Assembly (NCBI GenBank): GCA_020060385.1
Contig: JAGVAH010000039.1
Span: 1-53,376, forward strand
Direction: 5' to 3'
Origin: Syntrophobacterales bacterium
GTDB taxonomy: Bacteria; Desulfobacterota; Desulfobaccia; Desulfobaccales; 0-14-0-80-60-11
DNA length: 53,376 bases
Position 1 is the stretch's first letter; each line of letters starts with the position of its first letter. Below, one piece after another: positions 34,795 to 43,534 of this stretch. Made by a program: the position numbers and the translations under genes. The notes under the pieces were generated by a model that saw nothing but the letters and a program-made list of their open reading frames with translations, was not told where the DNA came from and ran no database searches.

Positions 34795-35000
34795 TCTCAC
34801 CCAAAGACGCCAAGGCCCAAGATGTAGGGTGGGCATGGCCCACCAATAAAAAGGTGGGCCATGCCCACCCTACATTTTCCTGACTCCAGCAGACCCGGCC
34901 CCAAGGCTGTGTGGACCTTATACGCGGCATCAACAATGAGCCGGGCAACCTCATTTTTCTTTATTCTCTTGCTCTTGCGCCTTTGCGCCTTGGCGTGAGA
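34795..35000. repeat. inverted pair of CACxCCAAGGCGC-type repeats flanking a palindrome
   Basis: ATTCTCACCCAAAGACGCCA at about 34791-34812 is mirrored by CGCCTTGGCGTGAGATATTC at about 34986-35006. Together they enclose the hairpin at 34823-34874. Confidence 0.6.
34823..34874. repeat. perfect 22-base inverted repeat, TAGGGTGGGCATGGCCCACC type
   Basis: Two perfectly complementary 22-base arms with an 8-base AT loop (AATAAAAA). It may end transcription of the rnb gene on plus and purB on minus. The same arms, one slightly altered, bracket the MntA/HepT module at 3238-3975. Confidence 0.85.
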
Positions 35001-35005
35001 TATTC

Positions 35006-36307
35006 TTATCCGGCTCCCCCAAAAACCCGGGCGAAGATGGCGGGCACGTGCTGGAAATAGCGCTTCAGGTCGAAGATGGCGGCTATTTCCTCCGAGGACA
35101 GGTGCTGGCTGATCTCCGGGTCGTCCTTAACCCGCTGGGCGAATTCCCCCCCCTCCTGCCAGACCAGCATGGCCGGCCCCTGCACCAGGCGGTAGGCCGC
35201 GTCCCGTTGCAGCCCTTTCTTGATGAGGGCCAGGAGCAGGCCCTGGGAGAAGACGAGGCCGTGGGTGAGGTTCAGGTTTCTGGCCATATTCTCCGGATAG
35301 ACCTGGAGGTTCTTGACCATACGGGTGAGGCGGCCCAGCATGAAGTCCAGGAGAATGGCGCTGTCCGGGGCGATGATCCGCTCCACCGAGGAGTGGCTGA
35401 TGTCCCGTTCATGCCAGAGGGCCGCGTTCTCCAGGGCCGCCAGGGCATTGGCCCTAAGCAGGCGGGCCAGGCCGCAGAGGTTCTCCGAAAGGATGGGGTT
35501 GCGCTTGTGGGGCATGGCCGAAGAGCCCTTTTGCCCGGCCGCGAAGCTTTCTTCCGCCTCCCGCACCTCGGTGCGCTGCAGGTGGCGGATCTCCAGGGCG
35601 ATCTTTTCCACGCCGGTCCCCACCAGGGCCAGGGTGGCAAAGAATTCGGCGTGGCGGTCCCGTTGGATGACCTGCGTGGAGATGGCCGCGGGCTCCAGGC
35701 CCAGGAGGTCGCAGGCCGTGGCCTCCACTTCCGGGGGCAGGTGGGCGAAGGTGCCCACCGCGCCGGAGAGTTTGCCCACGGCCACGGCCTTCTGGGCTTG
35801 CAGCAGCCGCTCCCGGTGGCGCTGAAATTCTGCGTACCAGAGCGCGAATTTCAGGCCCAGGGTGATGGGTTCCGCATGCACCCCGTGGGTGCGGCCCACC
35901 ATCACCAGGTCTTTATGGGCGTAGGCTTGGTCCTTGAGCACCGCCAAAAGCTCATCCACGTCGGCGATGAGCAGGTCCCCGGACTCCTTCAGGCGCAGGC
36001 CCAAGGCGGTGTCCAGGACGTCCGAGGAGGTGAGGCCGAAATGGAAGTAGCGGCCGTCCTCCCCCAGGCACTGGGAGACCTGGTCCACGAACGCGGCCAC
36101 GTCGTGGTGGGTCTTCTTTTCGATCTCCAGGATGGCCTCCACGTCGCAGACGGCCCCGGAGCGGGCCCGGGCCGGGACGTCCTTGGGGATGACGCCGTGC
36201 TCGGCCATGGCCTCCATGGCGGCCAACTCCACTTTGAGCCAGGTGGCGAATTTATGCTCTTCGGACCAGATGCGGGCCATGGCCTCGCGGCTGTAACGGG
36301 GGATCAT
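35006..36307 (-). CDS. purB: adenylosuccinate lyase
   Basis: Catalyses two fumarate-releasing steps in purine synthesis (SAICAR to AICAR; adenylosuccinate to AMP). The standard-length protein of about 433 residues begins MIPRYSREAMARIWSEEHKF. Motifs: GLTSSDVLDTALGLRL, VGRTHGVHAEPITLG and the family signature GSSAMPHKRNPILSEN with the catalytic Ser loop. ATG 36307 has AAGAGGT upstream; GTG 36316 is also in frame. The C-terminal domain is complete. Confidence 0.96.
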   Translation of the reverse strand: MIPRYSREAMARIWSEEHKFATWLKVELAAMEAMAEHGVIPKDVPARARSGAVCDVEAILEIEKKTHHDVAAFVDQVSQCLGEDGRYFHFGLTSSDVLDTALGLRLKESGDLLIADVDELLAVLKDQAYAHKDLVMVGRTHGVHAEPITLGLKFALWYAEFQRHRERLLQAQKAVAVGKLSGAVGTFAHLPPEVEATACDLLGLEPAAISTQVIQRDRHAEFFATLALVGTGVEKIALEIRHLQRTEVREAEESFAAGQKGSSAMPHKRNPILSENLCGLARLLRANALAALENAALWHERDISHSSVERIIAPDSAILLDFMLGRLTRMVKNLQVYPENMARNLNLTHGLVFSQGLLLALIKKGLQRDAAYRLVQGPAMLVWQEGGEFAQRVKDDPEISQHLSSEEIAAIFDLKRYFQHVPAIFARVFGGAG

Positions 36308-36471
36308 ATTGGTCACCTCTTACATCAAAATTGATCTAGATGGTCCGGTATTCTTAAGAAATGGCTTTACCGGGTTCGGTCAGGGATTTAAGATGAATAC
36401 CCGGTGATTATAAACGGAAGGCTCTGGGAAGAGAAGAAAATATGCGGGTTGGAGAGGGGGCGCGGGGGGCC

Positions 36472-36498
36472 GGTAGGGCAGGCGTCCCCACCTGCCGT
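36472..36498. repeat. short hairpin repeat, GTAGGGCAGGCGTCCCC type
   Basis: GGTAGGGCAGGCGTCCCCAC with CTGCC, a small palindrome resembling the TAGGGTGGGC family, upstream of the methyltransferase gene. Confidence 0.5.
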
Positions 36499-36546
36499 CC
36501 GCTCCCTGGCCCCTCCCCCCATCAACCCTTTCTCAAAAGGTGAACC

Positions 36547-37194
36547 ATGCCCGATTGGGGAGAAATCTTTGCCGCGCCGGAGATGCAGCGCCTTAAGCCC
36601 AATCCGGAGTTTCTGGCGATTCTGCCGGAGGTGCAGGCCGCGGGCTACCGCCGGGTCCTGGACGCGGGCTGCGGCGCGGGGCGGCATCTGCTGCCCCTGG
36701 CTCAAGAAGGGTTTGAGGTCTGGGGGGTGGACCGGGAACTGACGGTCCTGGAGGCCTTGCAGAAAAAGCTCAGGGCCTCAGAGATACCGGCTTCTTTGGT
36801 GCTGGCGGACCTGGGCCGTTTGCCGTTTCCCGGCCCCTCTTTTCAAGGGGTGGTGTCCATCAACGTCATCAACCACGGTTATACCCGGACCTTCCAGAAT
36901 TATTGCCGGGAGCTGGACCGGGTCCTGGCCCCTGGAGGGCACCTGTTCATCTACGTCTCTCCCCGGGAATTCGGGGACCTGGTGCGGCGGCCCCAGACCC
37001 GGGAACTGGAGCCCGGCACCCTGGTGGAGATCGACACCCCGGACGGCGAGATGATCCACCATTTCCCCACCCCGGAAGAAATCCAGGGGCAATTTCCCGG
37101 CTACCGCGTTCTGCGGGGAGAGACCATCGCCGCGCCCATCCCCTTCATGGGCGGGGTGGAAATGCCCCAATACGTCTTTTGGGCCCGGAAGTAG
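36547..37194 (+). CDS. class I SAM-dependent methyltransferase
   Basis: A 215-residue methyltransferase. The SAM-binding motif I is VLDAGCGAGRHLLPLA (near 40-53), motif II acidic VWGVDRELTVLE, and VLADLGRLPFPGPSFQGVVS and RELDRVLAPGGHLFIYVSP follow as in the UbiE/methyltransferase-11 group. AAAGGTGAACC precedes ATG 36547. The substrate cannot be inferred. Single gene. Confidence 0.88.
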   Translation: MPDWGEIFAAPEMQRLKPNPEFLAILPEVQAAGYRRVLDAGCGAGRHLLPLAQEGFEVWGVDRELTVLEALQKKLRASEIPASLVLADLGRLPFPGPSFQGVVSINVINHGYTRTFQNYCRELDRVLAPGGHLFIYVSPREFGDLVRRPQTRELEPGTLVEIDTPDGEMIHHFPTPEEIQGQFPGYRVLRGETIAAPIPFMGGVEMPQYVFWARK

Positions 37195-37527
37195 GGACGC
37201 AACAAAGGCAAGGGTGGACATGCGGGGTCACCCCGGCATTTGTCACCTTTTCCAGCGCCTTGTTTTTATGGTTTTTTTTCCCCCTTTAGAAAAGGGCGGG
37301 GCAGAGCCGCAGTTCACTCCCCTTGTAGGGGGCAGGGTTAGGGTGGGAGTGTTGTCTTCCGGGAGGTTCAGGGCAGGCCCCCCTCACCCCGACCCTCTCC
37401 CCCCGCTGGGGGGAAAGATGGGGCCGGTGAACTTATCAGGGCAGTAAAAAATCAAAAAAACAGGGGCGGGCGCCATCCCCGCCCCTGCTGCCTTGCTTTT
37501 AGTTTTCCAGCGCCTTACCGCTTGTTA
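37195..37527. other. 333-base spacer with repeat fragments and the flgE terminator
   Basis: Contains TTCCCCCTTTAGAAAAGGGC (37276-37295, CCCCCTTT family), a core copy of the CTCACCCYRACCCTCTCCCC element (37380-37425) without its terminal repeats, and the flgE terminator. No gene seen. Confidence 0.6.
37446..37488 (-). terminator. Rho-independent terminator of the hook operon
   Basis: On the minus strand CAGGGGCGGGG pairs with CCCGCCCCTG around ATGGCG, then a T-rich run TTTTTTTGATTTTTT. It lies 40 bases after the flgE stop. Confidence 0.88.
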
Positions 37528-38772
37528 CTATCGTTTCAGGGCCAGCGTCTCTTCCATCAGGGTGTCGCTGGTGGTGATGATCCTCGAGTTGGCCTGGAAG
37601 GCCCGCTGGTAGATGATCATGTGCACGAACTGCTCCCCCAGGTCCACGTTGGACTGCTCCAGGGAGTTGGAGGTGATGGAGCCCAGGCCGTTGGTGCTGG
37701 GCGCGCCGGTGAGGGCCACCCCGGAATCCTGGGTTTCGGTGTAGAGGTTGGACCCTTCCCGGGCCAGCTTGGTGGGAGAGTTGAACCGGGCCAGGGTGAG
37801 CTGGTAGAGGGGGGTGATCTGGCCGTTGGAATAGGTGCCGGTGATGATCCCTTCGTTATTGATGGAGACCCCTTCCAGGTAACCGGGGCCGTAGCCGTCC
37901 TGGGAGGCGTAATTGGTCACCGAGGACGCGGCGTACTGGGTGGTGCTGCCGCCGCTGGTTCCTTTCATCTTCAGCTCGACAGTACCGGCCAGGGACATTG
38001 GCGGGCTGGTCAGGGCCAGATCATAGTCGCCGTCACTTGTCATAGCCCCCGAACTGTCAAATACTAGATCGGTAGAACCAGCACCGCTATGGTTGGTAAT
38101 GGTGATCGCGTAGGTTCCATCAAGGGTGCCTGTGACTTCCCAAGTATTGGCCAAGGTGGCGCTTTTAGTGAAGGTCATATTCACGGTATGGCTGTTACCC
38201 TGGGAATCGTAAACGGCCAGGGCGGAGGAATAGGAATCAGGGGGAGTTAGAGTGCCGTCGGCGTTGGAGTCCAGGTTGAGGACCATCTCCAAATTCTCTG
38301 TGGGCTGGGGAGGGCTGTAATTCTGGGAGATGACGATATCCGTGTCCGTGCCGCTGGCGCTGCCGTTGACCATCTGCTTGCCCTGGACCCGGTAGCCGTG
38401 GGCGTTGACCAGGTAGCCGTCCTTGTTCAGGGAGAAATTGCCGTCCCGGGTGTAATAGACCGCACCGGTATTGGTCTCCTTGACGATGAGGAAGCCGGTG
38501 CCGGTGATGGCCACGTCCACGGAGTCGGCGCTGGTCTCCAGGGACCCCTGGGAGAAGATGGGGGTGATTTGGGAGATGCGGACGCCCCGGCCCTCCTGCC
38601 CGGGCCCGGAACCGGTGGACACCGTCTGGGCCATCAAATCCTCGAAATTTACCTGGCTGTACTTGAAGCCGGTGGTGCTGAGGTTGGCGATGTTGTCCCC
38701 AATCACCCCCATGGCCTCGCCGAAGCTGCTGAGGCCGGTTAAGCCGGTGTACATGGCGCTGGAAATAGACAT
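37528..38772 (-). CDS. flgE: flagellar hook protein FlgE
   Basis: Structural subunit of the flagellar hook, 414 residues. N-terminal motif SISSAMYTGLTGLSSFGEAM, GDNIANLSTTGFK, a variable central domain of Ser/Thr/Gly-rich strands, and the C-terminal SNVDLGEQFVHMIIYQRAFQ plus SRIITTSDTLMEETLALKR, which form the coiled-coil D0 region. GGGGGCC precedes ATG. Last gene of fliK-flgD-flgE. Confidence 0.96.
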   Translation of the reverse strand: MSISSAMYTGLTGLSSFGEAMGVIGDNIANLSTTGFKYSQVNFEDLMAQTVSTGSGPGQEGRGVRISQITPIFSQGSLETSADSVDVAITGTGFLIVKETNTGAVYYTRDGNFSLNKDGYLVNAHGYRVQGKQMVNGSASGTDTDIVISQNYSPPQPTENLEMVLNLDSNADGTLTPPDSYSSALAVYDSQGNSHTVNMTFTKSATLANTWEVTGTLDGTYAITITNHSGAGSTDLVFDSSGAMTSDGDYDLALTSPPMSLAGTVELKMKGTSGGSTTQYAASSVTNYASQDGYGPGYLEGVSINNEGIITGTYSNGQITPLYQLTLARFNSPTKLAREGSNLYTETQDSGVALTGAPSTNGLGSITSNSLEQSNVDLGEQFVHMIIYQRAFQANSRIITTSDTLMEETLALKR

Positions 38773-38833
38773 GGTTTGGCCCCCTCCAAAGGCCTGGGTA
38801 CGGGGCCGCCGCCGGGCGGCCCCGGGTCGTTGT

Positions 38834-39559
38834 TTAAGATTCTTCCACGGAAACGATGTTGTCCAGGGTAGTCAGACGGCCGTTGATTTTCAGATAAACG
38901 TTGTCCGAATCCTGGAGCACTTCCTCCACTACGCCGGTAACCAGGGTGGCGGTGGTTACTGAATTTCCCTTGGCGTCCACCGCATTCACCGAGAAGGAAT
39001 ACGTGCCGTCGGCCGCTTGGTTGCCGTTGCTGTCCTTGCCGTCCCAGGAGATCTCGCAGTTGCCCGCGCCTTGGGACCCCAGGTCCATGGTCCGCACCAG
39101 GGCGCCGCTGCTGTTGTAGATTTTAACCGTGACCTTGTTCGCGGCCGATCCCAGGGCGCAGGACATCTCGCCGGGGGTGCCGCTGCTGACCGTGAAGACG
39201 TTCCCCTGGGCCGTCACGTTCTTGCCCAGGAGAGCCACTCCCTGGCCGATCTTTTGGCTGCCCTGCAGGGAGGCGATGGTGGTGTTGAAATCATCCAGTT
39301 TCGAGTTGACGTTGATGAGCTGCTCCAGGGAGCTGAATTGGGCCAGTTGGGCCACAAAGTCCTTGGGATCCGCCGGGCTCAAGGGATCCTGATACTGCAA
39401 TTGGGTGGTCAGGAGCTTGAGAAAATCTTCCTTGCCCATGTTGATGCTGCTGCTGGCGAGGGAACTGGAGCTCGAGCTGGAACTGCTGCTTGACGAACTG
39501 GTGGTGCCGCTGGTGGTGGTGGGGATGCTGGAAATGTCGACGGAATAGGTGGTGGCCAT
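38834..39559 (-). CDS. flgD: flagellar hook-capping protein FlgD
   Basis: Scaffold at the tip of the growing hook, removed when the hook is complete. The 241-residue protein has a Ser-rich low-complexity N-terminal linker (about residues 20-35), then MGKEDFLKLLTTQLQYQDPL and FVAQLAQFSSLEQL (family N-terminus), and a C-terminal FlgD-Ig/Tudor-like region with CEISWDGKDSNGN and AADGTYSFSVNAVD. It lies between fliK (24 bases) and flgE (61 bases). Confidence 0.94.
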   Translation of the reverse strand: MATTYSVDISSIPTTTSGTTSSSSSSSSSSSSSLASSSINMGKEDFLKLLTTQLQYQDPLSPADPKDFVAQLAQFSSLEQLINVNSKLDDFNTTIASLQGSQKIGQGVALLGKNVTAQGNVFTVSSGTPGEMSCALGSAANKVTVKIYNSSGALVRTMDLGSQGAGNCEISWDGKDSNGNQAADGTYSFSVNAVDAKGNSVTTATLVTGVVEEVLQDSDNVYLKINGRLTTLDNIVSVEES

Positions 39560-39583
39560 GGCCTTAATCCTCTAGAAGGTTAA

Positions 39584-41887
39584 TCATGCAAAACAATCAA
39601 TGCCTCCGGCAATGGCTCTTCCGGCCCATTGCCGCTGTGGGGTGGGAGGTCTTTCCCACTTGTCAGGATCCTTTTTGCCGGTTTCCTTCTGGTCCCCGGG
39701 ATTCTGGGAAAAGTTCAGGGTATACTGCCCCTGGGACTGATCCTGGTGGTGGAACTGAAACTGGGTCAGGATCAGGCCTTGCTGGTTCAGGGCCTGGGCC
39801 AGCTGCTGCACCCCGGCCGCGGCTGCTTCCGCGACCGCGGAATGGCTGGTGATGGCGGTGACCTCCACTGTCTGGCCCCTAAGACTCAGGGTCAGGTCGA
39901 GTTTACCCAGGTCCGGGGGATTGAGGGTTAAAGAGACCTGGTTCTCCCCGGGACGGAGATTTCCTAAAATCCCGGATTGGACCTGGGACCACAGGGCTTC
40001 CCGGGCTTCGGGAGTCAGGTAGGAATTGGCAAAGGTCTGATTGCCGGCAGCCACCTGGGCCCCGGCATGGTCTGGGCTCTGGGCCCCGGCCAGGTTTGCC
40101 GCCTGGACCCCGGGAAGGTCTGCCGCCTGGGGGCTATTGCTGTTAAAGCTGGCCAAATAACTATCCAGGTCGGCAGTCCCGGTATTCTGTTGGGCACCCC
40201 CACCTAGGTTGCCTGTCTGCGCCTGGGGGAGGGAGCCCAAGTTCTTCCCCAAATTGCCATGGCCGCCCCCTTTGCCCTGGCCCGCTTCCATCTGCTGCAA
40301 CAGGGGCACTTGGCGGACCCTGAGGCTGCCCGGCAGATAGAGGGGTTTGGGGCTCTCCTCCCCTTGGGGAGTGGAGGTGGGGGCCATCTGGGCCAGGGTG
40401 GCCTGCAATTCCCCCCGGGTGATGGGGGTGGGACCGGAAGTCAAGGTCTGGACCAATTCCGGGTCCATGCCCGCCTGGGTCAAAAGCTGCCGCCATTTTG
40501 CCAGGTCTGTGCCTCCATTCAGAAGCGGCATGGAATTACTGACCTTATTCGAGGTCGCGGCCTCGGGGTTAGCAGCCCCGGAGGACGATTGGCCACTTTG
40601 CTGGATGAGTTCCCATACCTGGGACAGGGGAATGCCGTTGGGAAAATTTTGCTGGTTCAGGCCAGTCAAGGACTCCCCCGGCACCCCCAACTTCTGCAAT
40701 TCCAGGCGCAGATCCCCCAGGGCCTGGGGCGGCAGGGTCAGACTTTCCCAGAGGCTTTGGTAATCGGGCTGACCGGTAAGGTTCTGGACCGCGGTAAGTT
40801 GGGAGCCGGAGGCCGCCAGGGTCTCCTTCAAAGTGGTTTGCACGCCTTTTAGCCAGGCAGCCTGCACTTGGGCGGCAGTGAGGCCTTGTTCCTGAACCTG
40901 GGGCGAATTTAAAAGGTTTTCCACCAGCTTCGGGGGAATGCCGGCCTTGAGGAGAAAGTCCTGCACTTGGGAGACGCGGTCCGGGGTCACTTTCAGGGCC
41001 TGTCCCGGCTGCTGGTTCAAGAGCTCCGTCAAGGCTTTCAAGGCCGGAGGCATATCCAATTCCACCGTGGCCTTGGTCAGCTGGGAGTTGGCTGTCTGGG
41101 CCACCTGGGCCGTCAGTGGTTGCTGGGAGTTTTTTGTCTGGGCCACCTGTGCCGCCAGCGGCTGCTGGGAGGTTTTTGTCTGGGCCACCTGTGCCGCCAG
41201 CGGCTGCTGGGAGGTTTTTGTCTGGGCCTCCTGGGCCAACTGGGCCACCTGGGCCGCCAGGGCCTTCTGGGAGGTGTCCTGGCAGGCCTCCTGCCAGGCG
41301 GCCTGCACATCCTGGGCGGTCAAGCCCTTGGTCTGAAAAGTGTCAGAATTGAGCAGGCGATCCACCTGGGCGGCGGGAAGTCCGGCCTGCTGGAGAAAGG
41401 CCTTCAACTCCTGGATTTGCTCTGGGGACACCTTCAGGGATTGCCCCGGCTGCTGGTGCAAGAATTCCATCAACCGTTTCAGGAGCGCGGGCATCTCGGT
41501 GTTGGGCTGGACCACGGCGGCCGCCAGCGTCGAGCTATCCCCGGTGGTTTTTCCGGTCAAGCGGTTGAGCCCGGACTGGACTTCCGCCTGCAAAAGGGAG
41601 CTCTTGCTGCGCATTTCTTTGATTAAGGCCCCCCGTGTGGATTCCCATTTGGACCGGTCGTTGATCACGGAGGAAGTGGAGGAAGATGCCGCGGGCTTGG
41701 CCTGGAGGAGTTGCGACTTCAAATTGGAGCGGGTTGCGGACCGGGAAGAGGAGCTGCCATAACCCCGGGAGGATATCCGGGACTGGAGCATGGACTGAAA
41801 CTGGTCCTGATTAGGGTATCCCTGGGCCCGTGTGGCCGTCTGGGACTTCAGATTCAGAATCGGGGGGGTAACGCCGGTTGCCTGCAT
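39584..41887 (-). CDS. fliK: flagellar hook-length control protein FliK with repeated modules
   Basis: Molecular ruler that sets hook length and triggers the export switch. At 767 residues it is long for the family. The C-terminal Flg_hook domain is intact: QVSLTLNPPDLGKLDLTLSL and LTQFQFHHQDQSQGQ. The middle has an approximately 80-residue helical module seen twice clearly (HQQPGQSLKVSPEQIQELKA; NQQPGQALKVTPDRVSQVQD) and perhaps twice more in weaker form. Between the clear copies is a Gln-rich 14-residue tandem repeat. GGAGGAGG precedes ATG. First gene behind a sigma-54 promoter. Confidence 0.9.
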   Translation of the reverse strand: MQATGVTPPILNLKSQTATRAQGYPNQDQFQSMLQSRISSRGYGSSSSRSATRSNLKSQLLQAKPAASSSTSSVINDRSKWESTRGALIKEMRSKSSLLQAEVQSGLNRLTGKTTGDSSTLAAAVVQPNTEMPALLKRLMEFLHQQPGQSLKVSPEQIQELKAFLQQAGLPAAQVDRLLNSDTFQTKGLTAQDVQAAWQEACQDTSQKALAAQVAQLAQEAQTKTSQQPLAAQVAQTKTSQQPLAAQVAQTKNSQQPLTAQVAQTANSQLTKATVELDMPPALKALTELLNQQPGQALKVTPDRVSQVQDFLLKAGIPPKLVENLLNSPQVQEQGLTAAQVQAAWLKGVQTTLKETLAASGSQLTAVQNLTGQPDYQSLWESLTLPPQALGDLRLELQKLGVPGESLTGLNQQNFPNGIPLSQVWELIQQSGQSSSGAANPEAATSNKVSNSMPLLNGGTDLAKWRQLLTQAGMDPELVQTLTSGPTPITRGELQATLAQMAPTSTPQGEESPKPLYLPGSLRVRQVPLLQQMEAGQGKGGGHGNLGKNLGSLPQAQTGNLGGGAQQNTGTADLDSYLASFNSNSPQAADLPGVQAANLAGAQSPDHAGAQVAAGNQTFANSYLTPEAREALWSQVQSGILGNLRPGENQVSLTLNPPDLGKLDLTLSLRGQTVEVTAITSHSAVAEAAAAGVQQLAQALNQQGLILTQFQFHHQDQSQGQYTLNFSQNPGDQKETGKKDPDKWERPPTPQRQWAGRAIAGGIDCFA
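41110..41235. repeat. 42-bp in-frame tandem repeat within fliK
   Basis: About three units of 42 bases, the last two nearly identical, encoding AAQVAQTKTSQQPL-type repeats. It is coding and in frame, so unit-number changes would alter FliK length by 14 residues. Confidence 0.85.
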
Positions 41888-41928
41888 GCCTCCTCCTGGG
41901 CGCAGAATTCAAGTCTGCCCGTAGGGGA

Positions 41929-41944
41929 AGCAAGGGCTGTGCCA
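41929..41944 (-). promoter_or_regulatory. sigma-54 promoter of fliK-flgD-flgE
   Basis: On the minus strand TGGCACAGCCCTTGCT: GG of the -24 box and GC of the -12 box are exactly 10 bases apart, matching the RpoN consensus TGGCAC-N5-TTGCW. It lies about 42 bases ahead of the fliK ATG, leaving a short leader with a strong ribosome-binding site. Confidence 0.85.
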
Positions 41945-42141
41945 TTTGCAAGTTAAAGGATTATCCAAGAAAATTCGAGTTCTGATGAAAATCCAGGGGC
42001 TGGAAACCGGCAAAATCCGCCCTTTGTGGCGGCAAAAAATGCCGCTTAAGGAAGGTTTTGAGTTTTCAGTTCTCGGTCTTTGGTTAAAAGGGTAAAGATT
42101 GTCAATAAGTTACCTGGCAAATGGCTATTATTTGCCAAGGG

Positions 42142-42153
42142 AAATGGTATAAT
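42142..42153 (+). promoter_or_regulatory. candidate extended -10 promoter for ispG
   Basis: TGGTATAAT at 42145-42153 is a perfect extended -10 (TGnTATAAT). No strong -35 lies at the usual distance, which extended -10 promoters do not require. It is about 30 bases ahead of the ispG ATG. Confidence 0.6.
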
Positions 42154-42181
42154 CCTAAGAAAATTTGCAGAAACCAGGACA

Positions 42182-43255
42182 ATGAAACCTAGAGTTACCA
42201 GAGCCATCCATATCGGGCCGGTGCAGGTGGGGGGCGGAGCCCCGGTGGTGGTCCAGTCCATGACCAACACCGATACCCGCCAGGTGGGGGCGACGCTGGC
42301 CCAGATCCAGCGCCTGGCGGCCGCGGGCTGCGAAGTGGTGCGTCTGGCCGTGCCGGATCAAAAGGCGGCCCGGGCCTTCGGGGAGATCAAGGCGGCCAGC
42401 ACCGTGCCCCTGATTGCCGACATCCACTTCAACCATCGCCTGGCCCTGGCGGCCCTGGACCAGGGGGCCGATGCCATCCGCATCAATCCCGGCAACCTGG
42501 GGGGCATACAAAAAACCCGCCAGGTGGTCAAGGCCTGCCGGGAGAAAGGCGTGTCCCTGCGCCTGGGGGTGAATGCCGGGTCCCTGGAGGCGGACCTGCT
42601 GGCCCGGTACGGGGCGCCCACCGCCGAGGCCCTGGCGGCCAGCGCCCTCAGGTGGGTGCGGCAGTTTGAGGATTGGGGCTTCCATGATTTTAAGATTTCC
42701 CTGAAATCCTCCGATGTTTTGGTCACCGTGGCGGCTTACCAGGAATTGGCCCCCCAGGTGGACTATCCTTTCCACCTGGGGGTCACCGAGGCCGGGGGCC
42801 TCATCGCCGGCACGGTGAAATCCGCGTTGGGCATCGGCCTGCTCCTGGCTGCGGGCGTCGGCGACACCCTGCGGGTCTCTTTGACCCGGGACCCGGTGGA
42901 AGAAGTGCGGGTGGCTTACGAGATCCTCCGGGCCCTGCACCTGAGGGAGCGGGGGGTGGAACTCATTTCCTGCCCCACCTGCGGCCGCTGCGGCATCAAT
43001 CTCTTCCACCTGGCCGAAGAGGCGGAACGCCGCCTCCTGAATATCGTCACCCCCCTGAAGGTGGCCATCATGGGCTGCGTGGTCAACGGCCCCGGGGAGG
43101 CCCGGGAGGCGGATGTGGGCATCGCCGGGGGCAAAAAGGTGGGGGTGCTTTTTAAGAAAGGGCAACTGGTGCGCAAGGTCCCGGAGAAGGAACTGCTGGC
43201 CGCGCTCCTTAAAGAGGTGGAGGCCCTCACCGGAGAAAAGGTGGGTGAGGTTTAG
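42182..43255 (+). CDS. ispG: 4-hydroxy-3-methylbut-2-en-1-yl diphosphate synthase
   Basis: [4Fe-4S] enzyme of the MEP isoprenoid pathway, converting MEcPP to HMBPP. ATG 42182 (MKPRVTRAIHIGPVQVGGGA) matches the family; the frame extends to 42080 but that part overlaps the promoter. The TIM-barrel motifs APVVVQSMTNTDTRQV, ADIHFNHRLAL, RINPGNLGG and LRLGVNAGSLE are present. Cluster ligands lie in ISCPTCGRCGINLF and AIMGCVVNGPGEA with the following Glu. Length 357 residues is usual. Followed by two lipoprotein genes with their own leader. Confidence 0.96.
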   Translation: MKPRVTRAIHIGPVQVGGGAPVVVQSMTNTDTRQVGATLAQIQRLAAAGCEVVRLAVPDQKAARAFGEIKAASTVPLIADIHFNHRLALAALDQGADAIRINPGNLGGIQKTRQVVKACREKGVSLRLGVNAGSLEADLLARYGAPTAEALAASALRWVRQFEDWGFHDFKISLKSSDVLVTVAAYQELAPQVDYPFHLGVTEAGGLIAGTVKSALGIGLLLAAGVGDTLRVSLTRDPVEEVRVAYEILRALHLRERGVELISCPTCGRCGINLFHLAEEAERRLLNIVTPLKVAIMGCVVNGPGEAREADVGIAGGKKVGVLFKKGQLVRKVPEKELLAALLKEVEALTGEKVGEV

Positions 43256-43469
43256 GATATTAAGGTAATAATAGAAAGCATAATTTTAAGCATTAAACAG
43301 TATTCCCTATCTCTAAGATTTTCCCTGCCAATTGAGTGTCACCGGCTGACCGCCGTCCTTTAATTTTTATTTCAGGAATTTGGAACAATTACCGAAATAA
43401 TCTAGGAAGTTGGAGAATTATCCTGCGGCAGGGTTTTGTTGGGAATAAGGTAAGGTTGTAAAAAAATTC

Positions 43470-43498
43470 TTGACAAACGGCTTTAAAGTTCTTAATCG
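43470..43498 (+). promoter_or_regulatory. candidate promoter for the lipoprotein pair
   Basis: TTGACA at 43470-43475 with a weak TAATCG 17 bases further, about 37 bases ahead of the first lipoprotein start and in an AT-rich stretch. Confidence 0.4.
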
Positions 43499-43534
43499 AG
43501 AAGTTAAATACCCTAATCAGGCGGGGGAGCAGCA

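Noticed and set aside
35048-36334. 428-codon plus-strand open frame opposite purB
   Set aside because: Antisense shadow of purB; repetitive Gly/His/Gln composition typical of such shadows.
41110-41235. Regular 42-bp repeats that could suggest a CRISPR array
   Set aside because: They are in-frame coding repeats in fliK without spacers; no cas genes in the window.
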